A stretch of DNA of 64,000 nucleotides, from NCBI GenBank assembly GCA_000955795.1, contig JYOB01000017.1:248001-312000 (forward strand), given 5' to 3'. Both the position numbers and the translations under genes were made by a program. Positions 19,298 through 27,720 of this stretch are shown in pieces. The first letter of the stretch is position 1. The number at the start of each line of letters is the position of its first letter. The notes below the pieces were generated by a model. It made no database searches. It saw only the letters and a program-made list of their open reading frames with translations, and was not told where the DNA came from. This DNA is from Burkholderiaceae bacterium 26. GTDB taxonomy: Bacteria; Pseudomonadota; Gammaproteobacteria; Burkholderiales; Burkholderiaceae.

Positions 19298-19822
19298 TCA
19301 GTTTGCTGCGATCAAGTCGGTCAGGCGGAAACCTGCGATTCGATGAATCTGTTCGAGCGACGTACGCAGCTCGGTATCGCGGTCGTTCTCAACGCGCTTG
19401 CTGAAGTTCTCGATGATTCCGTAGCGGTCATAGCCGCGTACTGCCAGGATGAATGGGAAGCCGAACTTCTCGTTGTACTGGGCGTTGAGCGCCTGCAGGC
19501 GCGCAAACTCTTCCGGCGTGCACAGGTTCAAGCCCGCGCCGCTTTGTTCGCGCGTCGACTCGGCAGTCAGTTCACCGCGCACGGCGGCCTTGCCGGCCAG
19601 CTCCGGGTGGGCGCGCACCAACTTGAGCTGAGGCTCAATGCCTGCGGTATCCACAGCATTGCGCATGGCGGTTGCGAGCGCCTCGGCCGAAGCAAACGGG
19701 CGCTGCGTGGCGGCCTGTTCTGCAACCCACGGGGAGTGCTCGTAGATGCCGCCCAGGACTTGCACGAACTGCGGTGCGTCCATACCGTTGAGTTGCGAGA
19801 GGGTGTAGGTGGTCTGGCTCAT
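19298..19822 (-). CDS. uraD: 2-oxo-4-hydroxy-4-carboxy-5-ureidoimidazoline decarboxylase
   Basis: Third step of urate breakdown: decarboxylates OHCU to S-allantoin. The 174-residue protein shows the family pattern (LNGMDAPQFVQVLGGIYEHSPWVAEQA, RAHPELAGKAA, FGFPFILAVRGYDRYGII). Its ATG overlaps the stop of puuE as ATGA, indicating translational coupling. A longer open frame upstream is part of puuE in another frame and was not used. Confidence 0.95.
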   Translation of the reverse strand: MSQTTYTLSQLNGMDAPQFVQVLGGIYEHSPWVAEQAATQRPFASAEALATAMRNAVDTAGIEPQLKLVRAHPELAGKAAVRGELTAESTREQSGAGLNLCTPEEFARLQALNAQYNEKFGFPFILAVRGYDRYGIIENFSKRVENDRDTELRTSLEQIHRIAGFRLTDLIAAN

Positions 19823-20781
19823 GCTGCGGTGCTCAAAACGGGTTGCTTTGCATACGGATGGTTCTGGATCCAGTGTTGCGCGATGTCGATGCGTCGGCAG
19901 ATCCACACCTTGTCGTGCGATTGCACGTAGTCAAGGAAGCGCTGCAGCGCACGGAAGCGCGCGGGGCGGCCCAGCAGGCGGCAGTGCATGCCGATCGACA
20001 GCATCTTCGGCTGCGCGAGCCCGTTGGGATCGCCTTCCTCATACAGCACGTCGAAGGCGTCCTTCAGGTATTGGTAGAAGTGGTCGGCCGTGTTGAAGCC
20101 TTGCGGGCTGGCGAAGCGCATATCGTTGGTGTCGAGCGTGTACGGCACCACCAGGTGAGGCTTGCTCTCGCCCGACGACGTTTGCACTTCGGTCCAGAAC
20201 GGCAGGTCGTCGCCGTAGTAGTCGGCGTCGTAGGCAAAGCCGCCGTGCTCGACCACCAGGCGGCGCGTGTTGGGGCTGTCGCGCCCGGTGTACCAGCCAA
20301 GCGGCGCATTGCCGGTCAGCTCGCGAATGATCTCCACGCCGATGCGCATGTGCTCGCGCTCGGTGGCTTCGTCGATGTTCTGGTAGTGAATCCAGCGCCA
20401 GCCATGGCAGGCGATTTCGTGGCCCAGATCAACGAAGGCTTGGGTGAGGTCCGGATGGCGCTGCAGGGCCATCGACACACCGAAGATCGTCAGCGGCAAA
20501 CCGCGCTTTTCAAACTCGCGCAGGATGCGCCACACGCCTGCACGCGAGCCGTATTCGTAAATGCCCTCCATGCTCATGTGGCGGTCGGGGTAGGCCGCAG
20601 CGCCGATGATTTCAGAGAGGAACTGCTCGGAGCCCGCGTCGCCGTGCAAGACGCAGTTTTCACCGCCTTCCTCGTAGTTCAGGACGAACTGCAGTGCTAC
20701 GCGCGCGCCGCCCGGCCAGTTGGCGTTGGGCGGGTTCTTGCCGTAACCGATGAGATCGCGCGGATAGTTATTGTTTGTCAT
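19819..20781 (-). CDS. puuE: Allantoinase PuuE (polysaccharide-deacetylase fold)
   Basis: Hydrolyses allantoin to allantoate. The 320-residue protein begins MTNNNYPRDLIGYGKNPPNANWPGGARVALQFVLNYEEGGE, the PuuE N-terminus, and has the NodB-like core (EIACHGWRWIHYQ). It is unrelated to the metal-dependent AllB allantoinases. The ATG at 20781 precedes the family start; upstream in-frame codons are not conserved in type. It overlaps uraD by 4 bases. No allantoate-degrading gene is seen in the window, so the pathway must finish elsewhere. Confidence 0.94.
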   Translation of the reverse strand: MTNNNYPRDLIGYGKNPPNANWPGGARVALQFVLNYEEGGENCVLHGDAGSEQFLSEIIGAAAYPDRHMSMEGIYEYGSRAGVWRILREFEKRGLPLTIFGVSMALQRHPDLTQAFVDLGHEIACHGWRWIHYQNIDEATEREHMRIGVEIIRELTGNAPLGWYTGRDSPNTRRLVVEHGGFAYDADYYGDDLPFWTEVQTSSGESKPHLVVPYTLDTNDMRFASPQGFNTADHFYQYLKDAFDVLYEEGDPNGLAQPKMLSIGMHCRLLGRPARFRALQRFLDYVQSHDKVWICRRIDIAQHWIQNHPYAKQPVLSTAA

Positions 20782-20892
20782 GGTTTTTTCATGTCGAGGA
20801 GACTTCATACAACACCGGTCAGACAGTGGAATGCGGCTTTCCAAATTCACGACATCACAGCGGCGTCATGAACAAGACAAAGCGGCATCGCA

Positions 20893-22311
20893 TCAGGCCG
20901 GAACTGCCCGGGCAGCCTGCGCCAGTTCCAGCGCGAGCCTCCGGTGAACCGTGAGATGGGCGTCGAGTTCGAGCGTGGTCAGGCGGCCGTCTTCGACGAC
21001 CACGCGCCCGTTGATCACGCTGTGCGCCACATTGGATGGGGCGCAGAACACCAGCGCTGCGACAGGGTCGTGGTCGGCGCCGGCAAAACCGACCTGGTGA
21101 CGATCGAAGCTGACAAAGTCGGCCGACATACCGGGAGCGAGCGCGCCGATGTCGTCGCGGTTGAGCACGCGTGCGCCGCCGAGTGTGGCGATCTCCAGCG
21201 CTTCGCGCGCGCTCATCGCCGCGGGGCCAAAGCCGACGCGCGCGAGCAGCATGGCCTGGCGTGTTTCGCCGAGCATGTGTGCCCCATCGTTCGACGCGCT
21301 GCCATCCACGCCCAGGCCCACCGGCACGCCGGCATCGCGCATGGTGCGGATGGGTGCAATGCCGGAAGCCAGCCGCATGTTCGAGCACGGGCAATGCGCC
21401 ACGCCGGTGCCGGTGCGCGCAAAGACGTCGATGCCGTGCGCGTCGAGCTTCACGCAGTGCGCATGCCAGACGTCGCGGCCGACCCAGCCGAGGTCTTCCG
21501 CGTATTCCGCCGGCGTCATGCCGAACTTCTCGCGCGAATATGCGATGTCGTTATCGTTCTCGGCCAGGTGCGTGTGCATCGACACGCCGTAGCTGCGTGC
21601 GAGCTTGGCCGATTCGCGCATCAGGTCGCGCGAGACGGAGAAGGGCGAGCACGGCGCCACCACGACGCGCAGCATCGAATGGCGATCGGCGTTGTGCCAG
21701 GTTTCGATCAGGCGCTGCGTTTCTTTCAGGATGCCCTCTTCGCCTTCGACCACGCGGTCCGGCGGCAAACCGCCCTGGCTGCGACCCACGCTCATGCTGC
21801 CGCGCGCGGCGTGAAAGCGCATGCCGATCTGCTGCGCGGCTTCGATGGAATCGTCGAGCCGGCTGCCGTTCGGATAGAGGTACAGGTGGTCGCTGGAGGT
21901 CGTGCAACCTGAGAGCAGCAGTTCTGCCATCGCCGTGAGCGTGGACACGCGCACCATTTCCGGTGTGAGGCCTGCCCACACCGGATACAGGTTGGTGAGC
22001 CAGCCGAACAGTTCCGCATCCTGCGCGGCGGGCAGGGCACGCGTCAGGCTTTGATACATGTGATGGTGCGTGTTGACGAAGCCCGGCGTGACCACGTGGT
22101 CACGCAGCTCCATCACGCGCACGTTGGGCTGGCCGATGGCCTCGCGATACTGCGACGGCAGATCCGCAGTGGCGCCGACCCATTCGATCACGCCACCGCG
22201 CGCAACCAGCGCGCCGTCCGGGATCTCGCGGCGTTGCGCATCCATGGTGACCAGCACGTCGGCATGGCGGGCGATCAGAAGCGGGTCGTTGTGCGCGACA
22301 GTGGCGTTCAT
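20893..22311 (-). CDS. 8-oxoguanine deaminase (amidohydrolase family)
   Basis: A 472-residue metal-dependent amidohydrolase with the metal motif NTHHHMYQSLTRALP, the central HTHLAEN and HAHCVKLD, and the C-terminal GVDGSASND. This pattern, especially HHHMYQSLTRA, fits the 8-oxoguanine deaminases (Pseudomonas aeruginosa PA0142 type), which convert 8-oxoguanine to urate. That is a direct entry into the urate pathway encoded here. Annotation as hydroxyatrazine ethylaminohydrolase or cytosine deaminase is a common error for this family. It follows the permease by 4 bases, so the two are an operon. Confidence 0.88.
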   Translation of the reverse strand: MNATVAHNDPLLIARHADVLVTMDAQRREIPDGALVARGGVIEWVGATADLPSQYREAIGQPNVRVMELRDHVVTPGFVNTHHHMYQSLTRALPAAQDAELFGWLTNLYPVWAGLTPEMVRVSTLTAMAELLLSGCTTSSDHLYLYPNGSRLDDSIEAAQQIGMRFHAARGSMSVGRSQGGLPPDRVVEGEEGILKETQRLIETWHNADRHSMLRVVVAPCSPFSVSRDLMRESAKLARSYGVSMHTHLAENDNDIAYSREKFGMTPAEYAEDLGWVGRDVWHAHCVKLDAHGIDVFARTGTGVAHCPCSNMRLASGIAPIRTMRDAGVPVGLGVDGSASNDGAHMLGETRQAMLLARVGFGPAAMSAREALEIATLGGARVLNRDDIGALAPGMSADFVSFDRHQVGFAGADHDPVAALVFCAPSNVAHSVINGRVVVEDGRLTTLELDAHLTVHRRLALELAQAARAVPA

Positions 22312-22315
22312 GCAA

Positions 22316-23725
22316 TTACTCCGTGCCGTGGGTGTTGGCAGCAGCGTCGCGCATTGCGTGCTCGGCCGACTGCATGCCGTTGTAGTAAAGATTCAGGATG
22401 ACCGCGACCAGCGTGCCCAGCACGATGCCGCTGTGCGTGATCGGCTCCAGCCAATGTGGCAGGTACTGGAAGAAGGTCGGCGCCAGCGTCGGGATCATGC
22501 CGAAGCCGATCGAGATCGCCACGATGAACAGGTTGTGGCGGTACTTGTTGAAATCGATCGAGCCGAGAATGCGCACGCCCGTGGCGGCCACCATGCCGAA
22601 CATCACGATGCCCGCGCCACCCAATACGAACGAGGGAACCGACGCCACGATGTGCGCCATCTTCGGGAACAGACCCATCGCGATCAGGATCAGGCCGCCC
22701 ATGGCTGCCACGAAGCGCGAACGCACACCCGTGACCGTCACCAGCCCCACGTTCTGCGAGAACGAGGTGTACGGGAATGTGTTGAACAGGCCGCCGATGA
22801 CCGTGCCCAGACCGTCGGCGCGCAAGCCGCGGGTAAGGTCATCGGTGGAGAGCTTCTTGCCGGTGATTTCCGCTAGCGCCAGGAACATGCCGGTCGATTC
22901 GACCAGCGTGATCATCATCACGATGCACATCGAAGCGATGGCGCCGAAGTGGAAGGTCGGCATGCCGAAATGCAGCGGCGTGATCACGGCCACCCAGTCG
23001 GCCTCGGTGATGCCGGCAAAGCTCACCTTGCCGAACGCCATGGCGATGAACGTGCCGATCACGATGCCCAGCAGCACAGCGATGTTGCCGATCAGGCCGC
23101 GGCCGTACTTCGTCAGCAACAGGATGATGACGAGCACTGCCAGCGCAATGCCCAGGCCGCTCAGATCGCCGTAGGCCGGATTGGGCACGGTCTTGAGCAC
23201 GCCATCGACCATCGTCTTCATGGTCGGCTGGCCACCCGCAGCCCAGTTGATCCCCACGCCCATCAGCGACATGCCGATCAGCGTGATCACGGTGCCCGTC
23301 ACGACCGGCGGGAAGAGCCCAAGCACGCGCCCCATGAGCGGCGCGACGATGATGCCGAATATCCCCGCCGCAATCACAGCGCCGTAAATGCCCAGCAGGC
23401 CGATGCTCGGGTCGGTGCCGATGGCGATCATCGGGCCCACCGATGCGAAGGTCACGCCCATCATGACCGGCATGCGAATGCCGAACTTCCACACACCGAA
23501 GGCCTGGATGAGTGTGGCAAGGCCGGCGGCAAAGAGATCTGCGTTGATCAGGAACGCAAGCTGTTCCTTGGGCAGATGCAGTGCACCGCCCACAATTAGC
23601 GGCACTGCCACGGTGCCTGCATACATCACCAATACATGTTGAAGGCCCAATGCGAGCAGGCGTCCGTACGCCACGCGCTCATTGGTCAGGTCCGCCGTGG
23701 GGGCGGCGATGGTACTGCTTGCCAT
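22316..23725 (-). CDS. NCS2-family nucleobase:cation symporter (xanthine/urate permease)
   Basis: A 469-residue inner-membrane protein with about 14 hydrophobic segments. It matches the uracil-xanthine permease family (LGLQHVLVMYAGTVAVPLIVGGAL; GLFNTFPYTSFSQNVGLVTVTGVRSR, the NCS2 signature loop). It probably imports xanthine, urate or 8-oxoguanine with protons, as the gene directly precedes 8-oxoguanine deaminase. An AAAGGAGA ribosome-binding site precedes the ATG, and a 9-bp perfect hairpin (23746-23766) sits just upstream of it. Confidence 0.92.
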   Translation of the reverse strand: MASSTIAAPTADLTNERVAYGRLLALGLQHVLVMYAGTVAVPLIVGGALHLPKEQLAFLINADLFAAGLATLIQAFGVWKFGIRMPVMMGVTFASVGPMIAIGTDPSIGLLGIYGAVIAAGIFGIIVAPLMGRVLGLFPPVVTGTVITLIGMSLMGVGINWAAGGQPTMKTMVDGVLKTVPNPAYGDLSGLGIALAVLVIILLLTKYGRGLIGNIAVLLGIVIGTFIAMAFGKVSFAGITEADWVAVITPLHFGMPTFHFGAIASMCIVMMITLVESTGMFLALAEITGKKLSTDDLTRGLRADGLGTVIGGLFNTFPYTSFSQNVGLVTVTGVRSRFVAAMGGLILIAMGLFPKMAHIVASVPSFVLGGAGIVMFGMVAATGVRILGSIDFNKYRHNLFIVAISIGFGMIPTLAPTFFQYLPHWLEPITHSGIVLGTLVAVILNLYYNGMQSAEHAMRDAAANTHGTE

Positions 23726-23745
23726 AAAGGTCTCCTTTGGGTGGT

Positions 23746-23766
23746 AAGCCGGACGGCGTCCGGCTT
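23746..23766 (-). other. Strong hairpin just upstream of the permease start
   Basis: A perfect 9-bp inverted repeat AAGCCGGAC-GGC-GTCCGGCTT, 20 bases before the permease ATG in the leftward transcript. It is not followed by a T run, so it is not a terminator. It could influence mRNA stability or translation. Confidence 0.55.
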
Positions 23767-23941
23767 GGAGCCTGCCCACGTCTCTGCTGCGCGACCCCTG
23801 GCTTGGCCTTGTGACACCCGCCGTGCGCATGCAGGGCTGTGTTTCCCGGGCCAACCTTGGGGTGGTTGCTGCGGAGCGTGAACAGGTTCTTGGACGGCCG
23901 GCCTCTGTCGTGCCAGCTCGCCCGAAACAGCAAAACCGGTC

Positions 23942-24700
23942 CTAGACTTTGTCCTTCCCGCCGCGCGGGCCCAATACCGAACGCAGATCGAAATCAGCGG
24001 GCGCTTCGGGGCGCACGCGATCGGCGCAACATTGCAAGTGCTGGGCCATGTGGGCCTGTGCAGCGCTGGCGTCGCCGCGCTCCAGGGCATTGAGGATGTC
24101 GAGGTGTTCGTCGAACGAGCATGCGTTGTTGCCCGGGGCCTCGACGCTGGCGATCATCAGCGTGGTGCGCGACACCAGCCGGCGCATCATTTCGACCACC
24201 AGCGGATTGCCCGATTGCTCGGCCAGCGCCACGTGAAATTCCGCAGACAGGCGAATCCAGCGCGGGCGATCCTGCGTGACAAACGCCTGGCGCTCCTGCT
24301 TGACGAGTTCCATCAGGGGCGCAACGGCCGCCTTGGGGTTGCTGCTATGGCCAACCTTGTCGAGCACCGCGCGCTCCAGGATCTGGCGCAGCTCGAACAT
24401 GGCATGGGCTTCGTCGATGGAGGGCGCTGCGATGAACGCGCCGCGGTTAGGCTCCAGGTCAACCAGACCGTCGGCGGCCAGTTGGGAGAAGACCTTGCGC
24501 ACCGTATGACGGGCGGTGGCATAGATTTCGCACAGTGCATGCTCCGTCAGCTTGGTGCGCGGGGGCAGGCGGTGTTCCATGATCGCGTCGTAGATCTCGT
24601 GATACATCCGTTCTTCGACCGACATGCGTGTTGCCCCCGATGCCTTGGCGCCCGACTTCGACGCCACTTCCGTGGAGACCAGCTTGAGATTCTTGGACAT
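23942..24700 (-). CDS. GntR-family transcriptional regulator (FadR/FCD type)
   Basis: A 252-residue regulator with an N-terminal winged helix (RMYHEIYDAIMEHRLPPRTKLTEHALCEIYATARHTVRKVFSQLAADGLVDLEPNRGAFIA) and a C-terminal all-helical FCD ligand-binding domain. It lies in the middle of the purine catabolic genes and is divergent from hiuH-puuD, so it is likely the pathway regulator. Two copies of a GntR-type palindrome bracket its own promoter, which suggests autoregulation. The ligand is unknown; urate or a pathway intermediate is an inference. ATG 24718 is an alternative start. Confidence 0.92.
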   Translation of the reverse strand: MSKNLKLVSTEVASKSGAKASGATRMSVEERMYHEIYDAIMEHRLPPRTKLTEHALCEIYATARHTVRKVFSQLAADGLVDLEPNRGAFIAAPSIDEAHAMFELRQILERAVLDKVGHSSNPKAAVAPLMELVKQERQAFVTQDRPRWIRLSAEFHVALAEQSGNPLVVEMMRRLVSRTTLMIASVEAPGNNACSFDEHLDILNALERGDASAAQAHMAQHLQCCADRVRPEAPADFDLRSVLGPRGGKDKV

Positions 24701-24750
24701 GGCAGACCTGCCTTTCATTAGTGCGCCGCGGCATGAGCCACTGCGAAAAC

Positions 24751-24792
24751 CTGTTGACAATTATTCATAGCCGCCTTCAATATTGTCAACAA
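24751..24792 (-). promoter_or_regulatory. gntR promoter with two candidate GntR operators
   Basis: On the minus strand, TTGACA (24789-24784), an 18-base spacer and AATAAT (24765-24760) form a good sigma-70 promoter for gntR. Box A, TTGTCAACAA (24783-24792), covers the -35. Box B, TTGTCAACAG read on the minus strand (24751-24760), lies just after the -10. Both fit the GntR/FadR pattern GT-N-AC with flanking symmetry. Together they form a perfect 9-bp inverted repeat (GTTGACAAT/ATTGTCAAC). Confidence 0.65.
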
Positions 24793-25076
24793 AATGCGTT
24801 CGGTAATCCGACAAACTAGGGAAATCCCTGTTTCGAGCCTGGTCTAGGGACACGGCCGAGACACGGCGTCGGACCCAGAACGAGCGACGGCTTTGCCGGT
24901 TTGGTATGCCCTTCCCCAATGGAGGGCAGGCGTAAACCGGCTGGACGCGCGCCGGGATGCGTGCACAGCACGTACCGAGCGAGCCCCGACGCCAGCCCTT
25001 GTCACACAAGGGTTTGGCGCGAGGTGCAAGTGGAGGCAGCGGCGCTTCTGAAAATTCGAACTACAGAGGAAGACAA
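24793..25076. other. Intergenic region upstream of hiuH
   Basis: Completes the 376-base gap between gntR and hiuH. No gene is evident. It should contain the hiuH-puuD promoter, but no convincing -35/-10 pair was found near hiuH. The gntR box region at 24751-24792 could also drive rightward transcription because it is an inverted repeat. Confidence 0.4.
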
Positions 25077-25430
25077 ATGGGACGCTTGACCACCCATGTG
25101 CTCGACACCGCCGCAGGCACGCCGGGTCAAAACCTGGCGATCGCACTGTTCAAAATTGTCGACAATCAACGGCAACCGATCAAATCGGTTCGCACCAATC
25201 ACGATGGCCGTTGCGATGCGCCGCTGCTGGAAGGCGACGCGCTGCAGGCTGGCGTGTATGAACTGGACTTCGGCGTGGGCGAGTATTACCGCGCCGCCGG
25301 CGTCAAACTCCCCGAGCCCGCGTTCCTGGACGTGGTGACGCTGCGCTTTGGCGTGGCCGATACCAGCGCGCACTACCACGTGCCGTTGCTGGTGTCGCCG
25401 TGGTCGTATTCGACCTATCGCGGCAGCTAA
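25077..25430 (+). CDS. hiuH: 5-hydroxyisourate hydrolase (transthyretin-like)
   Basis: Second step of urate breakdown: hydrolyses 5-hydroxyisourate to OHCU. The 117-residue protein has the family N-terminus LTTHVLDTAAGTPG and the diagnostic C-terminal tetrapeptide YRGS. It has no signal peptide, so it is cytoplasmic. The ATG follows a weak purine-rich site. puuD starts 17 bases downstream. A palindromic TTGTCGACAA at 25156-25165 within the gene resembles the GntR boxes, but may be chance. Confidence 0.96.
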   Translation: MGRLTTHVLDTAAGTPGQNLAIALFKIVDNQRQPIKSVRTNHDGRCDAPLLEGDALQAGVYELDFGVGEYYRAAGVKLPEPAFLDVVTLRFGVADTSAHYHVPLLVSPWSYSTYRGS

Positions 25431-25447
25431 CAGGGCAGGGAGTCATC

Positions 25448-26671
25448 ATGGAAGGCTATATCCTCGACTGGGCCAACTTGCTCTTGCGTTGGCTGCACGT
25501 GATCGTCGCGATCGCGTGGATCGGTTCGTCGTTCTACTTCGTCTGGCTCGATAACAGCCTGACCAAGCCGAGCGCACCGGACCTGAAGGACAAGGGCGTC
25601 GATGGCGAGCTTTGGGCCGTGCACGGAGGCGGGTTCTACAACCCGCAGAAGTACCTGCTGGCACCGAAGCAACTGCCCGACCATCTGCACTGGTTCTACT
25701 GGGAGTCGTACTCGACCTGGATGTCGGGCTTTGCCCTGCTGACGGTGGTGTACCTGTTCAACGCCAACGTCTACATGATCGATCGCAGCGTGTTCGACAT
25801 GACGGCGACGACGGCTGTGCTGCTGGCGCTGGGCTTCCTGATGGTCGGCTGGCTGGTGTACGACACCATCTGCCGCGTGTTCGGCAAGAACGACCGCGTG
25901 GTGGGTATTCTCGTGGCGATCTACGTGGTGATCGCGGCGTTTGCGGCGTGCCACCTGTTCTCGGGCCGTGCAGCGTTCCTGCTGATCGGCGCGATGATCG
26001 CGACCATCATGAGCGCCAACGTGTTCTTCTGGATCATTCCGGGGCAACGCAAGGTGGTCGCTTCGCTCAAGGCAGGCGAGAAGCCGGACCCGATCCACGG
26101 CAAGCGCGGCAAGCAACGCAGCGTGCACAACACGTACTTCACGCTGCCGGTGCTGTTTGCGATGCTGTCGAACCACTACAGCATGACGTACGCCGCCAAG
26201 TACAACTGGGCCGTGCTGGTGCTGATCATGCTGGCTGGGGTGCTGATCCGTCAGTTCTTCATCCTCAAGCACAAGGGCGTCGTGAACTGGGGCTATCCGG
26301 CAGCCGGCGTGGCAGTGTTGCTGGGTGTTGCGGTGTGGCTCGCTCCGGTGTCGCGTCCGGCAGCACCGGCGGAAGGCAGCGCTTCGGCACCCGCAGCCGC
26401 AGGCGCCGCTGGCGGTTCGGATTTCGCCAAAGTACAGGCAGTCGTTACCGCACGGTGCTACCAATGTCACTCGGCTCATCCTACCCTGATGCCTTCGCCG
26501 GCTAAGGGCGTGTTGCTCGATACGCCGGAAGAATTGGGCAAGCATGCGCAGCTCGTCTATCAGCAGGTCGTGCAGCAGAAGCTGATGCCGTTGGGCAACG
26601 TGACGCAGATTACCGACGACGAGCGCACGATCATCGCCAAGTGGTTCGAAGGCGGCGCCAAGACGAACTGA
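25448..26671 (+). CDS. puuD: Membrane-bound urate hydroxylase PuuD with cytochrome c domain
   Basis: First step of urate breakdown in bacteria lacking soluble uricase: oxidises urate to 5-hydroxyisourate and passes electrons to a C-terminal cytochrome c. The 407-residue protein has about eight membrane helices in a DUF989-type N-terminal part, an Ala/Pro/Ser linker (about 310-325), and a haem motif CYQCH (Cys337). It pairs with hiuH, which takes its product, and no soluble uricase is present in the window. Confidence 0.94.
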   Translation: MEGYILDWANLLLRWLHVIVAIAWIGSSFYFVWLDNSLTKPSAPDLKDKGVDGELWAVHGGGFYNPQKYLLAPKQLPDHLHWFYWESYSTWMSGFALLTVVYLFNANVYMIDRSVFDMTATTAVLLALGFLMVGWLVYDTICRVFGKNDRVVGILVAIYVVIAAFAACHLFSGRAAFLLIGAMIATIMSANVFFWIIPGQRKVVASLKAGEKPDPIHGKRGKQRSVHNTYFTLPVLFAMLSNHYSMTYAAKYNWAVLVLIMLAGVLIRQFFILKHKGVVNWGYPAAGVAVLLGVAVWLAPVSRPAAPAEGSASAPAAAGAAGGSDFAKVQAVVTARCYQCHSAHPTLMPSPAKGVLLDTPEELGKHAQLVYQQVVQQKLMPLGNVTQITDDERTIIAKWFEGGAKTN

Positions 26672-26753
26672 GGCGCACGCTGAGCAACAACGGAAGGGTT
26701 TATCGGAGCATGCCATTCGTTCCCTAGCGGGTGGCATGACCGGTGAGGGTTGA

Positions 26754-26780
26754 ACGGGGCTGCGGCCCCGTTTTTTTTTT
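26754..26780 (+). terminator. Rho-independent terminator after puuD
   Basis: ACGGGGC, a 4-base loop and GCCCCGT followed by ten T. An additional CATGCCA/TGGCATG hairpin lies just upstream at about 26709-26738. Confidence 0.9.
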
Positions 26781-26893
26781 CGTTTCGCCTGAAGCGTCTG
26801 CAGCGATGTGTCCTTGGCTGGGCCCGATTCGCCTCTGCCTCACCGGCCGCAAGGGGCGCCGGCAGGGCAGCCCCAGAGCCTCGGATTGACGAC

Positions 26894-27466
26894 TTACTTC
26901 CCGACGCCCAGCAACGCCAGTACACCGAGCACCAGGAAGATCAGCGCCGCAATCCGATGCACCAGCGTGATCGGCATGCGTGCGGCGAACTTATTGCCCA
27001 TTAGCACGGCCGGCACGTTCGCCAGCAGCATGCCGACGGTCGTGCCCGCCACGACAGAAAACACGTCGTTAAAGCGTGCGGCCAGTGCCACGGTCGCGAT
27101 CTGTGTCTTGTCGCCCATCTCGGCAAAGAAGAACGCAACGATGGTGGTGCCGAGAATGCCCAGCCCGCGCTGCGCAGTTGAAGGCGCCTCTTCGTCGTCG
27201 AGCTTGTCCGGAATCAGCATCCACCCAGCCATGGCGATAAAGCCCACGCCCAGGATCCATCGCAGCACGTTCTCGCCAAGCATGTGCGTGATCCAACCGC
27301 CGACGGCGCCGGCCAGGGCATGGTTGACGAGGGTGGAGATGAAGATGCCGAGGATGATCGGCACTGGTTTGCGGAAACGCGCAGCCAGCAAGATCGACAG
27401 CAATTGCGTCTTGTCGCCGATTTCAGCGAGCGCGACGATGCCGGTGGAGACGAGAAAGGCTTCCAT
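26894..27466 (-). CDS. TMEM165/GDT1 (UPF0016) family Mn2+ exporter
   Basis: A 190-residue inner-membrane protein with six predicted helices and two copies of the family motif, AEIGDKTQ (near 14-21) and AEMGDKTQ (near 114-121). The acidic residues in these repeats bind the cation. Bacterial members export Mn2+, sometimes called MneA. A yybP-ykoY riboswitch directly upstream supports Mn control and the function. The ATG at 27466 gives the family-like start MEAFLVSTGIVALAEIGDKTQ. Confidence 0.92.
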   Translation of the reverse strand: MEAFLVSTGIVALAEIGDKTQLLSILLAARFRKPVPIILGIFISTLVNHALAGAVGGWITHMLGENVLRWILGVGFIAMAGWMLIPDKLDDEEAPSTAQRGLGILGTTIVAFFFAEMGDKTQIATVALAARFNDVFSVVAGTTVGMLLANVPAVLMGNKFAARMPITLVHRIAALIFLVLGVLALLGVGK

Positions 27467-27524
27467 GTTGTTGTGGTGTCCGGGCCGTATGCGAACCAAT
27501 GACGCGCCACTGCCGGCCCTGTCC

Positions 27525-27680
27525 GCAGTGGGTTGTCATCGGTCTCGCCAGGCCCGTCACCGGGTGCCGGGGTGGCACCCTGAGTGCGGCTGACCACGCC
27601 ATAACCACCTGTCGTTGCGACGGCGGTCAAGTCTGTTGACGTGGCCCTCGAAGTGACGACTTCGAGCGGCTACTCCCCAA
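27525..27680 (-). ncRNA. yybP-ykoY manganese riboswitch
   Basis: The 5' leader of the Mn exporter carries the class hallmarks: GGGGAGTAGC near the 5' end (minus strand, 27678-27669) and GGCGAGACC near the 3' end (27549-27541), separated by paired arms including GGGTGCC/GGCACCC. These two conserved loops dock to bind Mn2+. Riboswitches of this class often precede UPF0016 genes in proteobacteria. The exact ends are approximate. Confidence 0.83.
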
Positions 27681-27691
27681 TGGAAGCCGCG

Positions 27692-27720
27692 ATTATAAGT
27701 GCATCAAGCGTTGGCGCCAA
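27692..27720 (-). promoter_or_regulatory. Sigma-70 promoter for the Mn riboswitch and exporter
   Basis: TTGGCG (27720-27715), a 17-base spacer and a perfect TATAAT (27697-27692) on the minus strand. Transcription would begin a few bases upstream of the riboswitch. The -35 lies inside the last codons of guaD. Confidence 0.75.

Noticed and set aside
23726-23941. A purine or xanthine riboswitch upstream of the permease
   Set aside because: Only a simple 9-bp hairpin was found. I could not identify the conserved core of any purine or NMT1 riboswitch, so this is left as an unassigned hairpin.
25156-25165. TTGTCGACAA inside hiuH as a firm GntR operator
   Set aside because: It matches the box but encodes ordinary hiuH residues (IVDN), so chance is possible. 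It is mentioned only as a supporting hint.
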